A DNA stretch of 64,000 bases from DASSKK01 sp035690495. Its GTDB lineage: Bacteria; Actinomycetota; Actinomycetes; Propionibacteriales; Nocardioidaceae. Positions 24,683 through 33,606 of this stretch are shown one piece after another. Position numbers and translations under genes: made by a program. The notes below the pieces were generated by a model. That model saw only the letters and a program-made list of their open reading frames with translations. It made no database searches and was not told the DNA's origin. The stretch lies in assembly GCA_035690495.1 (NCBI GenBank), contig DASSKK010000003.1:1-64000 (forward strand), given 5' to 3'. Numbering within the stretch: the first letter of the stretch is position 1; each line of letters begins with the position of its first letter.

Positions 24683-26850
24683 CGCAGCCCCCGCCCGGAC
24701 TCGATCTCAAAGTTGCGCAGGTACGACTCGTAGAGCCGCACCGGCTCGACGTGCGCGGGCAGGTCGCGGACGACGGCCTCGAACAGCCGGCCCTCGTCGG
24801 TGACCACGAATGCCAGTCGCGCGTCCGGGTGGTCGTCGAGGGCGGCGAGGAACTTGTCGACCTGGTCCAGGTCGGCCAGCACGCCGTAGGCGTCGGCGAC
24901 GTCCCAGCCATCGCGCATGTCGTCGATGCGCCTACCCATCGACCCGGCCCGCAGCCACAGCAGCGGCGCGATCCGTTCGAAGTCGCGGTGGCTGGCCACC
25001 CGCAGCGGCGCCTCGTAGGTGAGCGTGAAGAACTCGACGTTCTCCTTGAAGCCGTCGGCCATCGGGAACTCGTCGGTGAACTTGTAATCGCCCTTGATCG
25101 GCTCGCCGTCCGGAGTGATCCCTTTGATCGCCGCCTCGATGCGGGGTTTCGTGATGTAGTCGCAGATGCCGTGCCGCTCCCAGTCGGCGTCGCCAGGACG
25201 AAGACCCTGCTGACGCAGGCCCTTCTGCTCGTCGGCGGACACCTCGTTGTTGGTCACCGACATGCACCGTCGCCGACCGCCATCCTGTTTGTTCAACCGC
25301 ATCACCGCGTGCGCGGTGGTGCCGGACCCCGCGAAGAAGTCGATGATCGTGGCGTCGGGTTTGTCGGCCACGAAGAAGCGGATGGCGTCCTCGACCGCGT
25401 AGAGCGACTTAGGGAAGGGAAACTTGCGGTTCCCCAACAGATCCGAAAGCAAAGTTGACCCGAACTCGGACGCATTGTGGCTGGCGATGCGCCATTGAGT
25501 CGGCGCCACCCTTTCGCTGGCGCCTCGTCCTACGGCAATGAGCGACCCGTCTTTGTCTCTACCCTGAATCTCGAACTGATCTGTCAGGACGGCGGCATAC
25601 GCCCCGTCTGGAAGGTAGTTGACGACGTAGCCATAGGCAGTCCTCCGGCCCAACCGCACTCGGCCCTGCTCAAGTCGGCTCACAAGTTCCGTACTCGAAA
25701 CCTGCCATCGGCCTTCGGAGCCGTTCTTCCGGATCGGGAGAATCGTCACCAGATCGGGTCGTTCGGGCGCCTCGTGGGCAGTGCTTGGTAACGATTCTCC
25801 GACCTCGACGATCCTCGGGCCAGAAGGGTCTGCATAGATGGGGTAGAACATCGCTGGCCTATCGACTCGTGCCGAGTTCGAACCCCTCCGCATCATTGAT
25901 GTCCAACCCGCGTCCGGTGGAGCGCTCTCGCCGGACGCCACTCCAGCGCTCACCGCAGAGGAGGACCACTCCGATCCCAACGGGAGGCGAGCGGGGGCTG
26001 CCCGTCCCAAAGAAACGAAGAAGACATACTCGTCCGAGCGTCGGAACCCGGCGACCACAGAAACACCCTTTGGGTTGATCACCGTAGAAACGATCTGGAT
26101 CCGTCCCTCTGGAAACGACTGTTGAAGCAGCAAGCCCAGACGATTCAGCTCACGAATGTCGATCGACACGATCAATACCGAGTCGTCGGGGTTGAGCAAC
26201 TCCTTGGCCAGGAGCAGGCGGCGCTCCATGAACGCCAGCCACTTGGAGTGCCGGTAGAGGTCGTCTGACTCGACGTAGTCGTTGTTGTACTTCCAGTCCT
26301 TTGCGCCGGTGTTGTAGGGCGGGTCGATGTAGATGCAGTCGACCTTGCCCCGGTGTGTATACAGCAGCGCCTGCAGGGCGTGGTAGTTCTCGGCGTTGAT
26401 GACGGTGTGGAACGGCTTGTCGCCTCCGCGCTCCACGGTCCCGGTAGAGACCAGGCCGGGGTAGATAGGGTCGCGGAACTCCGCGACCACGACCAGGTCG
26501 TCGACGCTCGCCGTACAGATATCGTCGCCGTCGGTGAGCGCGACCAGGGCCGCAACCCGCCCGGCGCCGGCCCGCTCGATCTTGGTGACCCGCCAAAGTT
26601 TGTCGTCGTCCTTGGTCGGAGTCTGGCCACGCGCGGGCAGTACGCGGATCTTGTCGCCGCGACGTACCGGCCGGCCGGGTAGCTCGACGGCTTCGGGCAC
26701 GTGGCGCTCGAAGTTCAGCCCGAACGAGCGCCGGTCGGCCAGCGCGGCGAACTCGCGGTGCAGGTCGGCGGCCAGGGCCTCGTCGGTGAGGCCAACTTGG
26801 CGTATCAGGTCGTTCAGCCGGGACACAAGCAGACTCCTATCAAGGGGCAC
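24679..26850 (-). CDS. Type III DNA methyltransferase subunit Mod
   Basis: A 723-residue beta-class N6-adenine methyltransferase. The catalytic motif DPPY is in CIYIDPPYNTGAKDW near residue 173. The AdoMet motif IDFFAGSGTTAHAVMRL lies around 500. The stretch between, about residues 230-490, is the target-recognition region and is less GC-rich with a different codon mix, as expected for a swapped specificity domain. It methylates one strand of an asymmetric site and directs Res. The start is a GTG at 26850, six bases after the helicase stop; the stop overlaps res. The recognition sequence cannot be predicted from sequence alone. Confidence 0.9.
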   Translation of the reverse strand: MPLDRSLLVSRLNDLIRQVGLTDEALAADLHREFAALADRRSFGLNFERHVPEAVELPGRPVRRGDKIRVLPARGQTPTKDDDKLWRVTKIERAGAGRVAALVALTDGDDICTASVDDLVVVAEFRDPIYPGLVSTGTVERGGDKPFHTVINAENYHALQALLYTHRGKVDCIYIDPPYNTGAKDWKYNNDYVESDDLYRHSKWLAFMERRLLLAKELLNPDDSVLIVSIDIRELNRLGLLLQQSFPEGRIQIVSTVINPKGVSVVAGFRRSDEYVFFVSLGRAAPARLPLGSEWSSSAVSAGVASGESAPPDAGWTSMMRRGSNSARVDRPAMFYPIYADPSGPRIVEVGESLPSTAHEAPERPDLVTILPIRKNGSEGRWQVSSTELVSRLEQGRVRLGRRTAYGYVVNYLPDGAYAAVLTDQFEIQGRDKDGSLIAVGRGASERVAPTQWRIASHNASEFGSTLLSDLLGNRKFPFPKSLYAVEDAIRFFVADKPDATIIDFFAGSGTTAHAVMRLNKQDGGRRRCMSVTNNEVSADEQKGLRQQGLRPGDADWERHGICDYITKPRIEAAIKGITPDGEPIKGDYKFTDEFPMADGFKENVEFFTLTYEAPLRVASHRDFERIAPLLWLRAGSMGRRIDDMRDGWDVADAYGVLADLDQVDKFLAALDDHPDARLAFVVTDEGRLFEAVVRDLPAHVEPVRLYESYLRNFEIESGRGLR

Positions 26851-26856
26851 CGACGC

Positions 26857-28386
26857 TCACTGCACGCTCAGCCTGCCACGAGCGAACGTCGCCAGGATGC
26901 GTTGGTGAGTTTGGCGCGGCAGGTGTCGGTTGCCGGGTTCGCCATACGGTGTGCCCGGCCGCGCCGGCGCCTCGCCCAGCAGTTGGTCCAGTCCGGGCCG
27001 GGTCACCATCAGCAGTCCGTGGGTGGCTCGGGTGCAGGTGACCGCCAGGCGGCCGAAAGCTGAATTGAACTCATCCAGCGCGGCGGCGCCGGACAGCGGG
27101 TGCACCGCGACGGTGACTCCGTTGGTCTGCCCCTGGTAGGAGTCGACAGTCGAGGACACGATGTCAGCCTCGGTCAGCCCGTGCTTGTCGCGCAGCCGGC
27201 CGACCACCGTCTCAGCGTCGTCGACCGCCTGGTTTCGGGTCGCCAGGATCGCCACCAGCGGGTCGCCCGGGTCGTCCCCGCTGCGACGCTTCGTGGCCGG
27301 CCGCCGCGTCAACGTCTTGCGCGTTGGAGTCCCGGCAGCGTCGTACACCCGCTGCTCCAAGGCGAACGTGCGAGTGAACAACCTGTCCAGCAGCCACTCG
27401 ACCGTCTCCATCAGAGGTAGGTCGACGTCGGCGGCCTCCGCGGGCGGCAGTCCTTCCACCTCCAGCAGCGTCGGCACGGCGGTGCCGACCTGGCGCCAGA
27501 TCGCGGCCGGCGCGCCACGCATGCCGTTCAGGGCGAGTGCGCGGTCCGCCGGTGCCGCCACGCAGTCCAATGCTGCCCACTCGGGGTAAAACGTCCGCCA
27601 CAGGCCAAGGTGCCCGGCCGCCGGCCGCCACACGGCGGGCAGCTCTTCCGACCATGTGGTGTTGTCGTCGGCGATACTGGTCGGCCAGGCGCGGTAGGGG
27701 TTGTAGCCGGGGTCACCACGCCACGGGTTCGCTCCTGTCTCGAACGGTGGCAGCTGGCCAACGTCGCCGACCCCGACCGTGATCGGCGCGGCTGCTTCGA
27801 TCTTGTCGAACTTGTGGTGCGGCAGCTGCCACGCCTCGTCGACGAAGAGCACGTCGAACGGTGACTGACCGTTGCGGGCCGGCCCGAGGTGGTCGAGCAG
27901 TTTCTTGATCCCGCTGCCGCCCCAGCCGGACAGCTTGTCGGTGGTCGCGATCACTACGTCGGCGGCGTGCGGGATGCCGGACATGCCCGTGACGACGGTG
28001 GCGTTGGCGTGGGCCTCGACTGGCACGTCGGCGTACCGGTCCTCGGCGACGAACAGGCACACCCGGTCCCTGCCGAGCACGTTGCCGATCCGAGCCGCCA
28101 GCGGGTGCACCTGCCGGTTAGTAAACGCGGTGACGACGACGCGGGCGCAGCGCGGGTGCGCGACCGCATCGGCGACGAGCTGCCGCAACACGTAGGACTT
28201 TCCGGCGCCGGCGGCCGCCTTGAGGAGGATCCGCCGTATGTGTGCGGTCCCTGACAGCGCGTCGCGCAACATGCCGGCCGCCTCGTTGGTGACCGCGGTG
28301 TTGCCGGCCGCGGCTCGGGCGTGGTGGGCGCCGTCCGACGCCGCGACCGCGGGCGGCGTGAACTCGACGGTTCCGATCGTCTTCAT
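26857..28386 (-). CDS. Superfamily 1B (Upf1-like) DNA/RNA helicase of the defence operon
   Basis: A 509-residue SF1 helicase. Motif I is AAAGAGKSYVL near residue 58, and Ia is VVVTAFTNRQV. Motif II is VLFVDEAWQLP, III is GVGDVGQLPPF, V is SSTVDSYQGQTNGVTV and VI is GRLAVTCTRATHG. The VDSYQGQ and TRA blocks are Upf1/Dna2-like. Only the core motor is present; there is no nuclease domain of its own. The preceding gene three bases upstream encodes the RecB/Cas4-like nuclease, and mod starts six bases downstream. I infer that it unwinds or translocates nucleic acid for its nuclease partner, in the manner of split Dna2 or AddAB. The partner RM system suggests a role in phage defence. Confidence 0.8.
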   Translation of the reverse strand: MKTIGTVEFTPPAVAASDGAHHARAAAGNTAVTNEAAGMLRDALSGTAHIRRILLKAAAGAGKSYVLRQLVADAVAHPRCARVVVTAFTNRQVHPLAARIGNVLGRDRVCLFVAEDRYADVPVEAHANATVVTGMSGIPHAADVVIATTDKLSGWGGSGIKKLLDHLGPARNGQSPFDVLFVDEAWQLPHHKFDKIEAAAPITVGVGDVGQLPPFETGANPWRGDPGYNPYRAWPTSIADDNTTWSEELPAVWRPAAGHLGLWRTFYPEWAALDCVAAPADRALALNGMRGAPAAIWRQVGTAVPTLLEVEGLPPAEAADVDLPLMETVEWLLDRLFTRTFALEQRVYDAAGTPTRKTLTRRPATKRRSGDDPGDPLVAILATRNQAVDDAETVVGRLRDKHGLTEADIVSSTVDSYQGQTNGVTVAVHPLSGAAALDEFNSAFGRLAVTCTRATHGLLMVTRPGLDQLLGEAPARPGTPYGEPGNRHLPRQTHQRILATFARGRLSVQ

Positions 28387-28389
28387 CGC

Positions 28390-31131
28390 TCAGTCCAGGT
28401 CGTCCATGGTCAGGCCGTCCGGCGGAGCCTGCGATGGCGGGGCGGCGACATCACCAACGGGGGCATCCTTCGCCGCAACCTCGAAGGCATCACCGTCGCG
28501 GACTGGTGGCCACGTCTGCGGGTTCAACTCACCGCGATCGCGCCGTGCCGCCAGCTCGTCGGACCACTCCGCCTCAGCGACCTCGTGGGGCCGACAGCAC
28601 CAGCGATGCCTCACCGGGTCCTCGGCGTACGACTGCGCAGTGCACGTCGGGTTCGGTGCGGAGTACGTGTCAGGCGTGGGCCGGTCGAAGTTCAGGAAGT
28701 TGTTGCCCTTGTTCTTCGTGAACCAAGTGACGTCTGCGACCACGACGCGGTCGCCGACCTCCAGCGACGGTGGGGTCCCTGGCGACCAGACGAACCGACG
28801 CGGCGTCCCCTTCCTTGCCGCCAGCGGCCCGAGAGACAGACCGCCGAGTTTGAACGAGCCTTTCTGCGCCTTGCATGTGACCGTGTCCGCCTCGATGCAC
28901 GCGACGCCCGAGTTGTCGGAGTGCAGCAGCACAACTCGATTGCCGTCGCCGATCCGGCGCGACTCCACGTCGAGGATCAGAGGGTGCGTGTCGACCACAG
29001 TGGCGAATGCGACGTGCCGATTGCCTGCGTCGGCGGCCAGGTCCTCGGCGGCTTGTGGGTTGGCCAGCGCCAGCAGCTGGGCCCGGCACGTCGCGTCGCT
29101 CTCGATGGTGCGGACGAGGCTATTGCGCCAGGTCCGGTACGTCCGACCGAAGCGGACCAGGTCGGAGGCGTGCAGCGCCAGACGGCGTCGCCATACCGCC
29201 TGCGCGTCGCCCTCGATCGCCCGGTGCACCTCGCGCAGCGCCGAGTCGGGTACGCCCTCGAGTGCGTCCAGAGCACCCTCCAAGACCGAGCACTTGTACT
29301 CCAGCTCGTCGATCACCAGGTCGGCGTACACCTGAGGGTCGACCGGTCGCTCGCTTCCGTCCTTGCTTCGTCGCCGTGACGAGCGGGTGCCGGCCAGCGC
29401 GCGGTGGATGTCGTCGGACCGGCGGCTGGTCAGCCGTGCGCCGGGTGTCTGTTCGGACGCCTCGATGTCATCAGCGAAACGGCGGTGGTCGAGCGGCTTT
29501 GCGTCGGTGGATTGCGCCCAACCGAGCAGGTAGTCCAGCCGGTACGAGCTGACAGCGGGGCCGCCCGCGGTGACGTGGCGTGCCAGAACTGCGCGAACAT
29601 CGACGACGGGACAGCGTATGGTCAGCGCCCGCGCTCGGTCCTCCTCAAGCAGGAGTGACACCGCCGTGCGGTCGGACTCGCTCAGCGCCTTTGGCATCTG
29701 GGCCGGCTCGCCATCGAACGTCAGCGCCTCGCGACCCATCCGCTTGTCCTGCTGCCAGCGCAGACGGCTCAGCTCGACGCCCGCCAGATTGTCCGCGATC
29801 GACACGAGTACGTCGGCAGTGGGCTTATCTGGCACGACAAGATGGATGGGACTCGGTTCGTCGGCATTTTGCTTGCGCTGCTCGGTCATCGCCGTCGTGA
29901 GTTGCCTGCCGACCAGTCGCATGACCGAGCGTCGGGTCGCAACCGACTGTGGGTCGTCGAAGACGGTGAACTGCCACGGCTCGCGACCTTCCGCGGTGAC
30001 CCGCTGCAGAGCCATGCCGTGCACGCCGAGCGCGGCCGCGTCGGACTTCGCCAGGACCACGTTCACGGTGCCGGGTACGCCGGCCTGGTCGACCCGACGC
30101 TGGTGGGTCGAGCAGGCGACCCCGTCGCGGCTCGCCGTGACGTTCGCGACCGTCGACGCCGGCGCCTGGCCAACCACGCCGGTCCCGTCGATCAAGCCCA
30201 TGAGCTGCGGTCGCTGGTCGAGCGGAACGCCGATCTCGACGAGCAGGTCAGTCGGGTCGGCGGAGTGGCGCAGCTCGCCTCGGCAGTAGGAGAACAGGTT
30301 GCACGTCGTACACGACGCCGGGTCGAAGGTCGCGTCGAGGTGAGCGACGAACTGCGGCAGCGGTCGTGCTCTGTCGTACGGTCGGGCGTCGGCTTCGCTT
30401 CGTCGCTCCGCGACCCGCATCCGCACCTCGGCACGGTGGTCGTCGAGACGCTCGATCAGCGCCTCGGGCTGCAGGAACGCGTTGCGCGGGACAGCCAGCA
30501 CGCCGTAGTCGTGCACCGACATCGTGTCCGGCAGCCGAGTCCACGCTGCGGCCGACTCCGCCCCCAGCGCGACCTGGAGGAAGCCCTTGAGCAGCCGGCC
30601 GTCGTCGATCTTCGAGCGCACCCGCTCGTAGTCCTTCGCATCTCCCATCACCAGCCACGAGCCGGCGCCGTCGACGGTCGGCGCGACCACCGCGAAGTCC
30701 GGCAACACGGGGGTTGCGTCGGTCTCCTCGTAGCCGACGAACGGGACCGCCAGTTGGTGCACCAACGTCGCCGCACGCCCACCGACGGCTCGGGCATGCG
30801 CCTCCTGCAGCAGGCGGGCCGTCGTACCCGCGTCGACGTGCGCGTTTACGGTGACGACCTCACTCGGACGGCTCAACCCGAGCGCGCCGACGGTCGTGGT
30901 GGCAACCTTGCTGGCGAACCGCACGTCGCGCACCAAGCGCTCGAACGTCATTGCCCGCATCCACCTGGCCTCCGGGATGCGTCCCGAGTCGTCGGCGAAA
31001 CCTACGGCTCGGGCGAGCTTGCGCCGGGTCAGGCCGGTGACCAGCGGGTCGGTCCCGCGGAACCGCTCGCAGGCCGCGTGTGACGACGCCGCGACGGCAC
31101 TCGACCCTCCGCCCATGACCTTGGTGGCCAC
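28390..31131 (-). CDS. RecB/Cas4-like PD-(D/E)XK nuclease with a Cys cluster, defence-operon protein
   Basis: A large protein, about 913 residues from a GTG at 31131 (alternative ATG at 31116; the frame stays open to 31452). The putative nuclease core is at about 140-195: VLPDFAVV (PD), VMGDAKDYERV (DAK) and GFLQVALGA (Gln motif). Cysteines at about 21 (AACERF) and at 274, 277 and 283 (CTTCNLFSYC) match the Cys...CxxCx5C arrangement of iron-sulphur nucleases such as Cas4, AddB and Dna2. The remaining 600 residues are unassigned; a late beta-rich part has LEVGDRVVVADVTWF. It heads an operon with an SF1 helicase and a type III RM pair. I do not recognise a characterised system with this composition. 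Confidence 0.65.
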   Translation of the reverse strand: MATKVMGGGSSAVAASSHAACERFRGTDPLVTGLTRRKLARAVGFADDSGRIPEARWMRAMTFERLVRDVRFASKVATTTVGALGLSRPSEVVTVNAHVDAGTTARLLQEAHARAVGGRAATLVHQLAVPFVGYEETDATPVLPDFAVVAPTVDGAGSWLVMGDAKDYERVRSKIDDGRLLKGFLQVALGAESAAAWTRLPDTMSVHDYGVLAVPRNAFLQPEALIERLDDHRAEVRMRVAERRSEADARPYDRARPLPQFVAHLDATFDPASCTTCNLFSYCRGELRHSADPTDLLVEIGVPLDQRPQLMGLIDGTGVVGQAPASTVANVTASRDGVACSTHQRRVDQAGVPGTVNVVLAKSDAAALGVHGMALQRVTAEGREPWQFTVFDDPQSVATRRSVMRLVGRQLTTAMTEQRKQNADEPSPIHLVVPDKPTADVLVSIADNLAGVELSRLRWQQDKRMGREALTFDGEPAQMPKALSESDRTAVSLLLEEDRARALTIRCPVVDVRAVLARHVTAGGPAVSSYRLDYLLGWAQSTDAKPLDHRRFADDIEASEQTPGARLTSRRSDDIHRALAGTRSSRRRSKDGSERPVDPQVYADLVIDELEYKCSVLEGALDALEGVPDSALREVHRAIEGDAQAVWRRRLALHASDLVRFGRTYRTWRNSLVRTIESDATCRAQLLALANPQAAEDLAADAGNRHVAFATVVDTHPLILDVESRRIGDGNRVVLLHSDNSGVACIEADTVTCKAQKGSFKLGGLSLGPLAARKGTPRRFVWSPGTPPSLEVGDRVVVADVTWFTKNKGNNFLNFDRPTPDTYSAPNPTCTAQSYAEDPVRHRWCCRPHEVAEAEWSDELAARRDRGELNPQTWPPVRDGDAFEVAAKDAPVGDVAAPPSQAPPDGLTMDDLD

Positions 31132-31594
31132 TAACCAGTCCCCTCGTCCCCATGCACACGAACGCGTCACTTCCCACGTTAGAGGAGGTCGCGGCCGATT
31201 GGGGTTGGTCTGGGAAATGCGCTCGGCCTCATGGGGCCCGACACCGCGCGGGAGGTGGCGACCCATGGCGTCAACAGACCACGGGTGGCCGACCGTGATC
31301 CCCAGATGCTTGATCTCTGGCGCCGTCGGCGGCGCGGCCGACAGCTTCGCATCCAACGTAATAGTCCGGTTCCACCATTGGTGCAAGAGGTGTGTCCTCT
31401 CCTCTCTGTTCGGAGTGAGCACGATTCGATGACCGCCAGCATGGAACACCATCTGGGAGATCGGAGGCGTTGAACTTGCTCACGAGGGGTCCGATCCGAC
31501 CCTCTGGTAACTGATGACTGGGAGACAGTTGCGCTGTCTGGCTTTGGCCGCACGTACCGGCGACCGCGCTCGCTGCGTGGCCGGTGACAGGTAG
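31132..31594. other. Upstream region of the nuclease-helicase-RM operon
   Basis: About 460 bases between the AbiEii stop and the chosen nuclease start. The nuclease frame is open through 31452 but the encoded residues look unlike a conserved N-terminus, and codon choice degrades, so I treat this as leader or promoter. A convincing -35/-10 pair is not visible. If the longer start is real, the protein is 1020 residues. Confidence 0.4.
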
Positions 31595-32485
31595 CTATAG
31601 CCAAAGACGACCTCGCGGATCCCAGGTCTTGCTGCCGGCAGCGCCTGACAGGGCCGGGTCGGCGAAGCCGGTGACGCCGGCGAGTACGTCGGCGAAGTCG
31701 TGGGGCAGGTCGTCCATCCGGTGCTTGGTGCGCCAGACTGCGTACCTTTGCTGAGCGAGGTCGGCGAAGCCTGCCAACACCGCGTTGAGCGACTGCGGCT
31801 CGACGCGGCGGTGATTCGCGACTTCGGTGACTGCCCTCACCAGGTCCGAACCTTCGACAGGGTGCGCACCGGAGAGGGTCCACACATCGCCGAAGTCCCG
31901 CCACCGGGTGTTCGCCGTGCCCCGTTGCACTGCCGTCACGATCTTCTCGGCGTGCACCATGTGCAGCGGGTAGCCCGACAGCCTGATGAGGTCGCCCCCG
32001 AGTAGGCGGGGTACGCCGACCGCGTGCGGCGCTGGCCACACCGGATCCCCGATGTTGACATCGATGTGGAAGCGCATCCGCGCCTGGTGAAGCGCGGCGC
32101 CCAACGTCACGCGCACCGACGGATATTCCTCGTCGTCGCGAATGACCTCAGCACTCGCATCGCTCCCATGCATGATGAGGCCGTCATCGATATCGATGCT
32201 GGCGACCTGCTGAACTAGATCCAACATGGCGTCCATGTCGTCAGACAGTTGCTGGGCGGCGAAGTCGATGTCTCGGGTCGGCCTGCGGTTGCCAAACGCG
32301 GCCAGCAGCACACCACCCTTCAAGACGAGCTTGGCTGCGTGCGGGCTTGCGGAGAGGCGGGCCAAGAACCCTTCGAGGGCGTACAGCTGCAACAGTTCGT
32401 CGGTCGCACGTCTCTCCCTGCGTGCCTTGTTCTGCAAGTCCAGGTACACCCGGCCGGCCAGGGTGGCGCGGGTCGGCCCGGTCAC
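31595..32485 (-). CDS. AbiEii-family nucleotidyltransferase toxin
   Basis: A 296-residue DUF1814/AbiEii protein. The nucleotidyltransferase core is LKGGVLLAAFGNRRPTRDIDFAAQQ near residues 54-78, with the catalytic DID; HMVHAEKIVTAVQRG near 175 carries the conserved HAEK. AbiEii toxins transfer nucleotides (to tRNA in studied relatives) and stop growth, giving abortive infection. The GTG start overlaps the antitoxin stop by four bases (GTGA), the normal order for this type IV system. It sits just upstream of the nuclease-helicase-RM operon. Confidence 0.85.
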   Translation of the reverse strand: MTGPTRATLAGRVYLDLQNKARRERRATDELLQLYALEGFLARLSASPHAAKLVLKGGVLLAAFGNRRPTRDIDFAAQQLSDDMDAMLDLVQQVASIDIDDGLIMHGSDASAEVIRDDEEYPSVRVTLGAALHQARMRFHIDVNIGDPVWPAPHAVGVPRLLGGDLIRLSGYPLHMVHAEKIVTAVQRGTANTRWRDFGDVWTLSGAHPVEGSDLVRAVTEVANHRRVEPQSLNAVLAGFADLAQQRYAVWRTKHRMDDLPHDFADVLAGVTGFADPALSGAAGSKTWDPRGRLWL

Positions 32486-33081
32486 AGCAAGACCTCAAGG
32501 GCGTTCCGCAGGGCAGGTAGCGCGGCAGGGAAGCGCGCAGCCATCGTGAGCAGGGCCGAGGGTTGCCCGCCGTGCCGCAGCCATCGTCGCAGGGCTTCAT
32601 TGGCCAACTCTGGCCCCTCGAAGTGACGCAGCCTGTAGGCGTCGACGATGCTGCGTTCGGCGCCGTACAAGCCGATGGCGGCCTCTCCCCCGAGGGAAAG
32701 CGGTGCGCGGCCAACGTCAAACGTGATGGCGTCGAACTGGTGCCAGGTGACTGGAGCCCGGGTCGCAGGCTCCCACGTCCGGCGAGGTAGGGCGACGTCG
32801 TAGCGAGGCGGGATCTCATCGGTCAAGTTGTGCCTCGCCAGCGCCGAGCGCAGGCACAACGTCGCCAAAGGCGCCTTCACGCTGATCTCTTCGAGGTCGA
32901 GATCGCCATCCGCGACATCGGTCTTCCGGTAGGCGCCCCAGCTAACGCGTTCGATGAGGCCCGCTTCCAGCAAACTTCTGAGCTGACGTTCGTTCAGTAC
33001 GCGGCGCGCCCGCGAGTACCGGAAGGTCGTCGGCAGAGCGTCGAGGGCACGCCGGTTGAGTTGATTGATGCTCACCTTCAC
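32482..33081 (-). CDS. AbiEi-type antitoxin / transcriptional regulator
   Basis: A 199-residue partner of the AbiEii toxin. The N-terminal winged HTH is suggested by YSRARRVLNERQLRSLLEAGLIERVSWGAYR, the usual AbiEi_4-like start. The C-terminal part contains SLGGEAAIGLYGAERSIVDAYRLRH, which is characteristic of AbiEi proteins. Members repress their own promoter and neutralise the toxin without stable protein binding (type IV). The start may be the GTG at 33081 or the one at 33075; the latter has GGAG at better spacing. The palindrome 21-33 bases upstream is a likely self-binding site. Confidence 0.78.
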   Translation of the reverse strand: MKVSINQLNRRALDALPTTFRYSRARRVLNERQLRSLLEAGLIERVSWGAYRKTDVADGDLDLEEISVKAPLATLCLRSALARHNLTDEIPPRYDVALPRRTWEPATRAPVTWHQFDAITFDVGRAPLSLGGEAAIGLYGAERSIVDAYRLRHFEGPELANEALRRWLRHGGQPSALLTMAARFPAALPALRNALEVLL

Positions 33082-33101
33082 TCCAAGAGTAGGGAATCCT
33101 T

Positions 33102-33122
33102 GGCAGTACCTGCCTAAGTGTA
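33102..33122 (-). promoter_or_regulatory. Candidate AbiE promoter and operator
   Basis: On the minus strand, TACACT (33122-33117) is a good -10 element. Directly downstream, at 33102-33114, is the inverted repeat GGCAG-TAC-CTGCC, which would overlap the transcription start. AbiEi proteins are known to bind inverted repeats at their own promoter, so this site fits negative autoregulation. I find no clear -35. Confidence 0.5.
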
Positions 33123-33206
33123 CAGGAAATTCGACACCGCACCGGCCGAGACCCTCCCCGCGATCCGCCTACGTGGCGATCGGTGACGAACGCAAGATTG
33201 GGTATC

Positions 33207-33509
33207 TCAGCCGTGAGTGGCGACGTACTCGCTGAGAGCCTCGCGGACGATCTCTGCAGATCGCCTACCATCTCGCTTGGCGATGGCGTCGACCTGGTCG
33301 CGCAGTTGGGGCGTCACGCGAGCGCTGATGTGCGGAGACTGCTGGCCTCGGCCGGTCAACGAGGGGCGGCCACGGCGGCGGGCTGCTCGTTTGGACATCT
33401 CTCGACCGAGCTTCTCGGCTTTGGCTTCGGTGAGCCGAGAGCCGTCCTTGAGGATCACCAACTCCTTGTCGAGGTCAATGTCTCCGCCGTCGACGTGCTT
33501 GCGCTTCAT
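33207..33509 (-). CDS. Ribbon-helix-helix (CopG-like) DNA-binding protein
   Basis: A 100-residue protein whose C-terminal part is a ribbon-helix-helix: ISARVTPQLRDQVDAIAKRDGRRSAEIVREALSEYV. The middle has a basic run RAARRRGRPS, resembling an AT-hook. The N-terminus MKRKHVDGGDIDLDKELVILKDG resembles some antitoxins. The ATG at 33509 has GGAGG six bases upstream. Proteins like this are often antitoxins or plasmid-type repressors. No toxin-like frame lies directly beside it, so it may be an orphan antitoxin or a regulator for the element. Confidence 0.7.
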   Translation of the reverse strand: MKRKHVDGGDIDLDKELVILKDGSRLTEAKAEKLGREMSKRAARRRGRPSLTGRGQQSPHISARVTPQLRDQVDAIAKRDGRRSAEIVREALSEYVATHG

Positions 33510-33606
33510 CGCCAACCTCCACCGCGTGCGTACCCGCGAGGCCGATCCTAACAATTATGGCACCCACAAATCGCGTCACCGACTCCAGCGGTCCTACGCT
33601 GGACGC

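Noticed and set aside
31132..31452. N-terminal extension of the large nuclease
   Set aside because: The frame is open but the residues are not nuclease-like; I prefer the start at 31131, without being certain.
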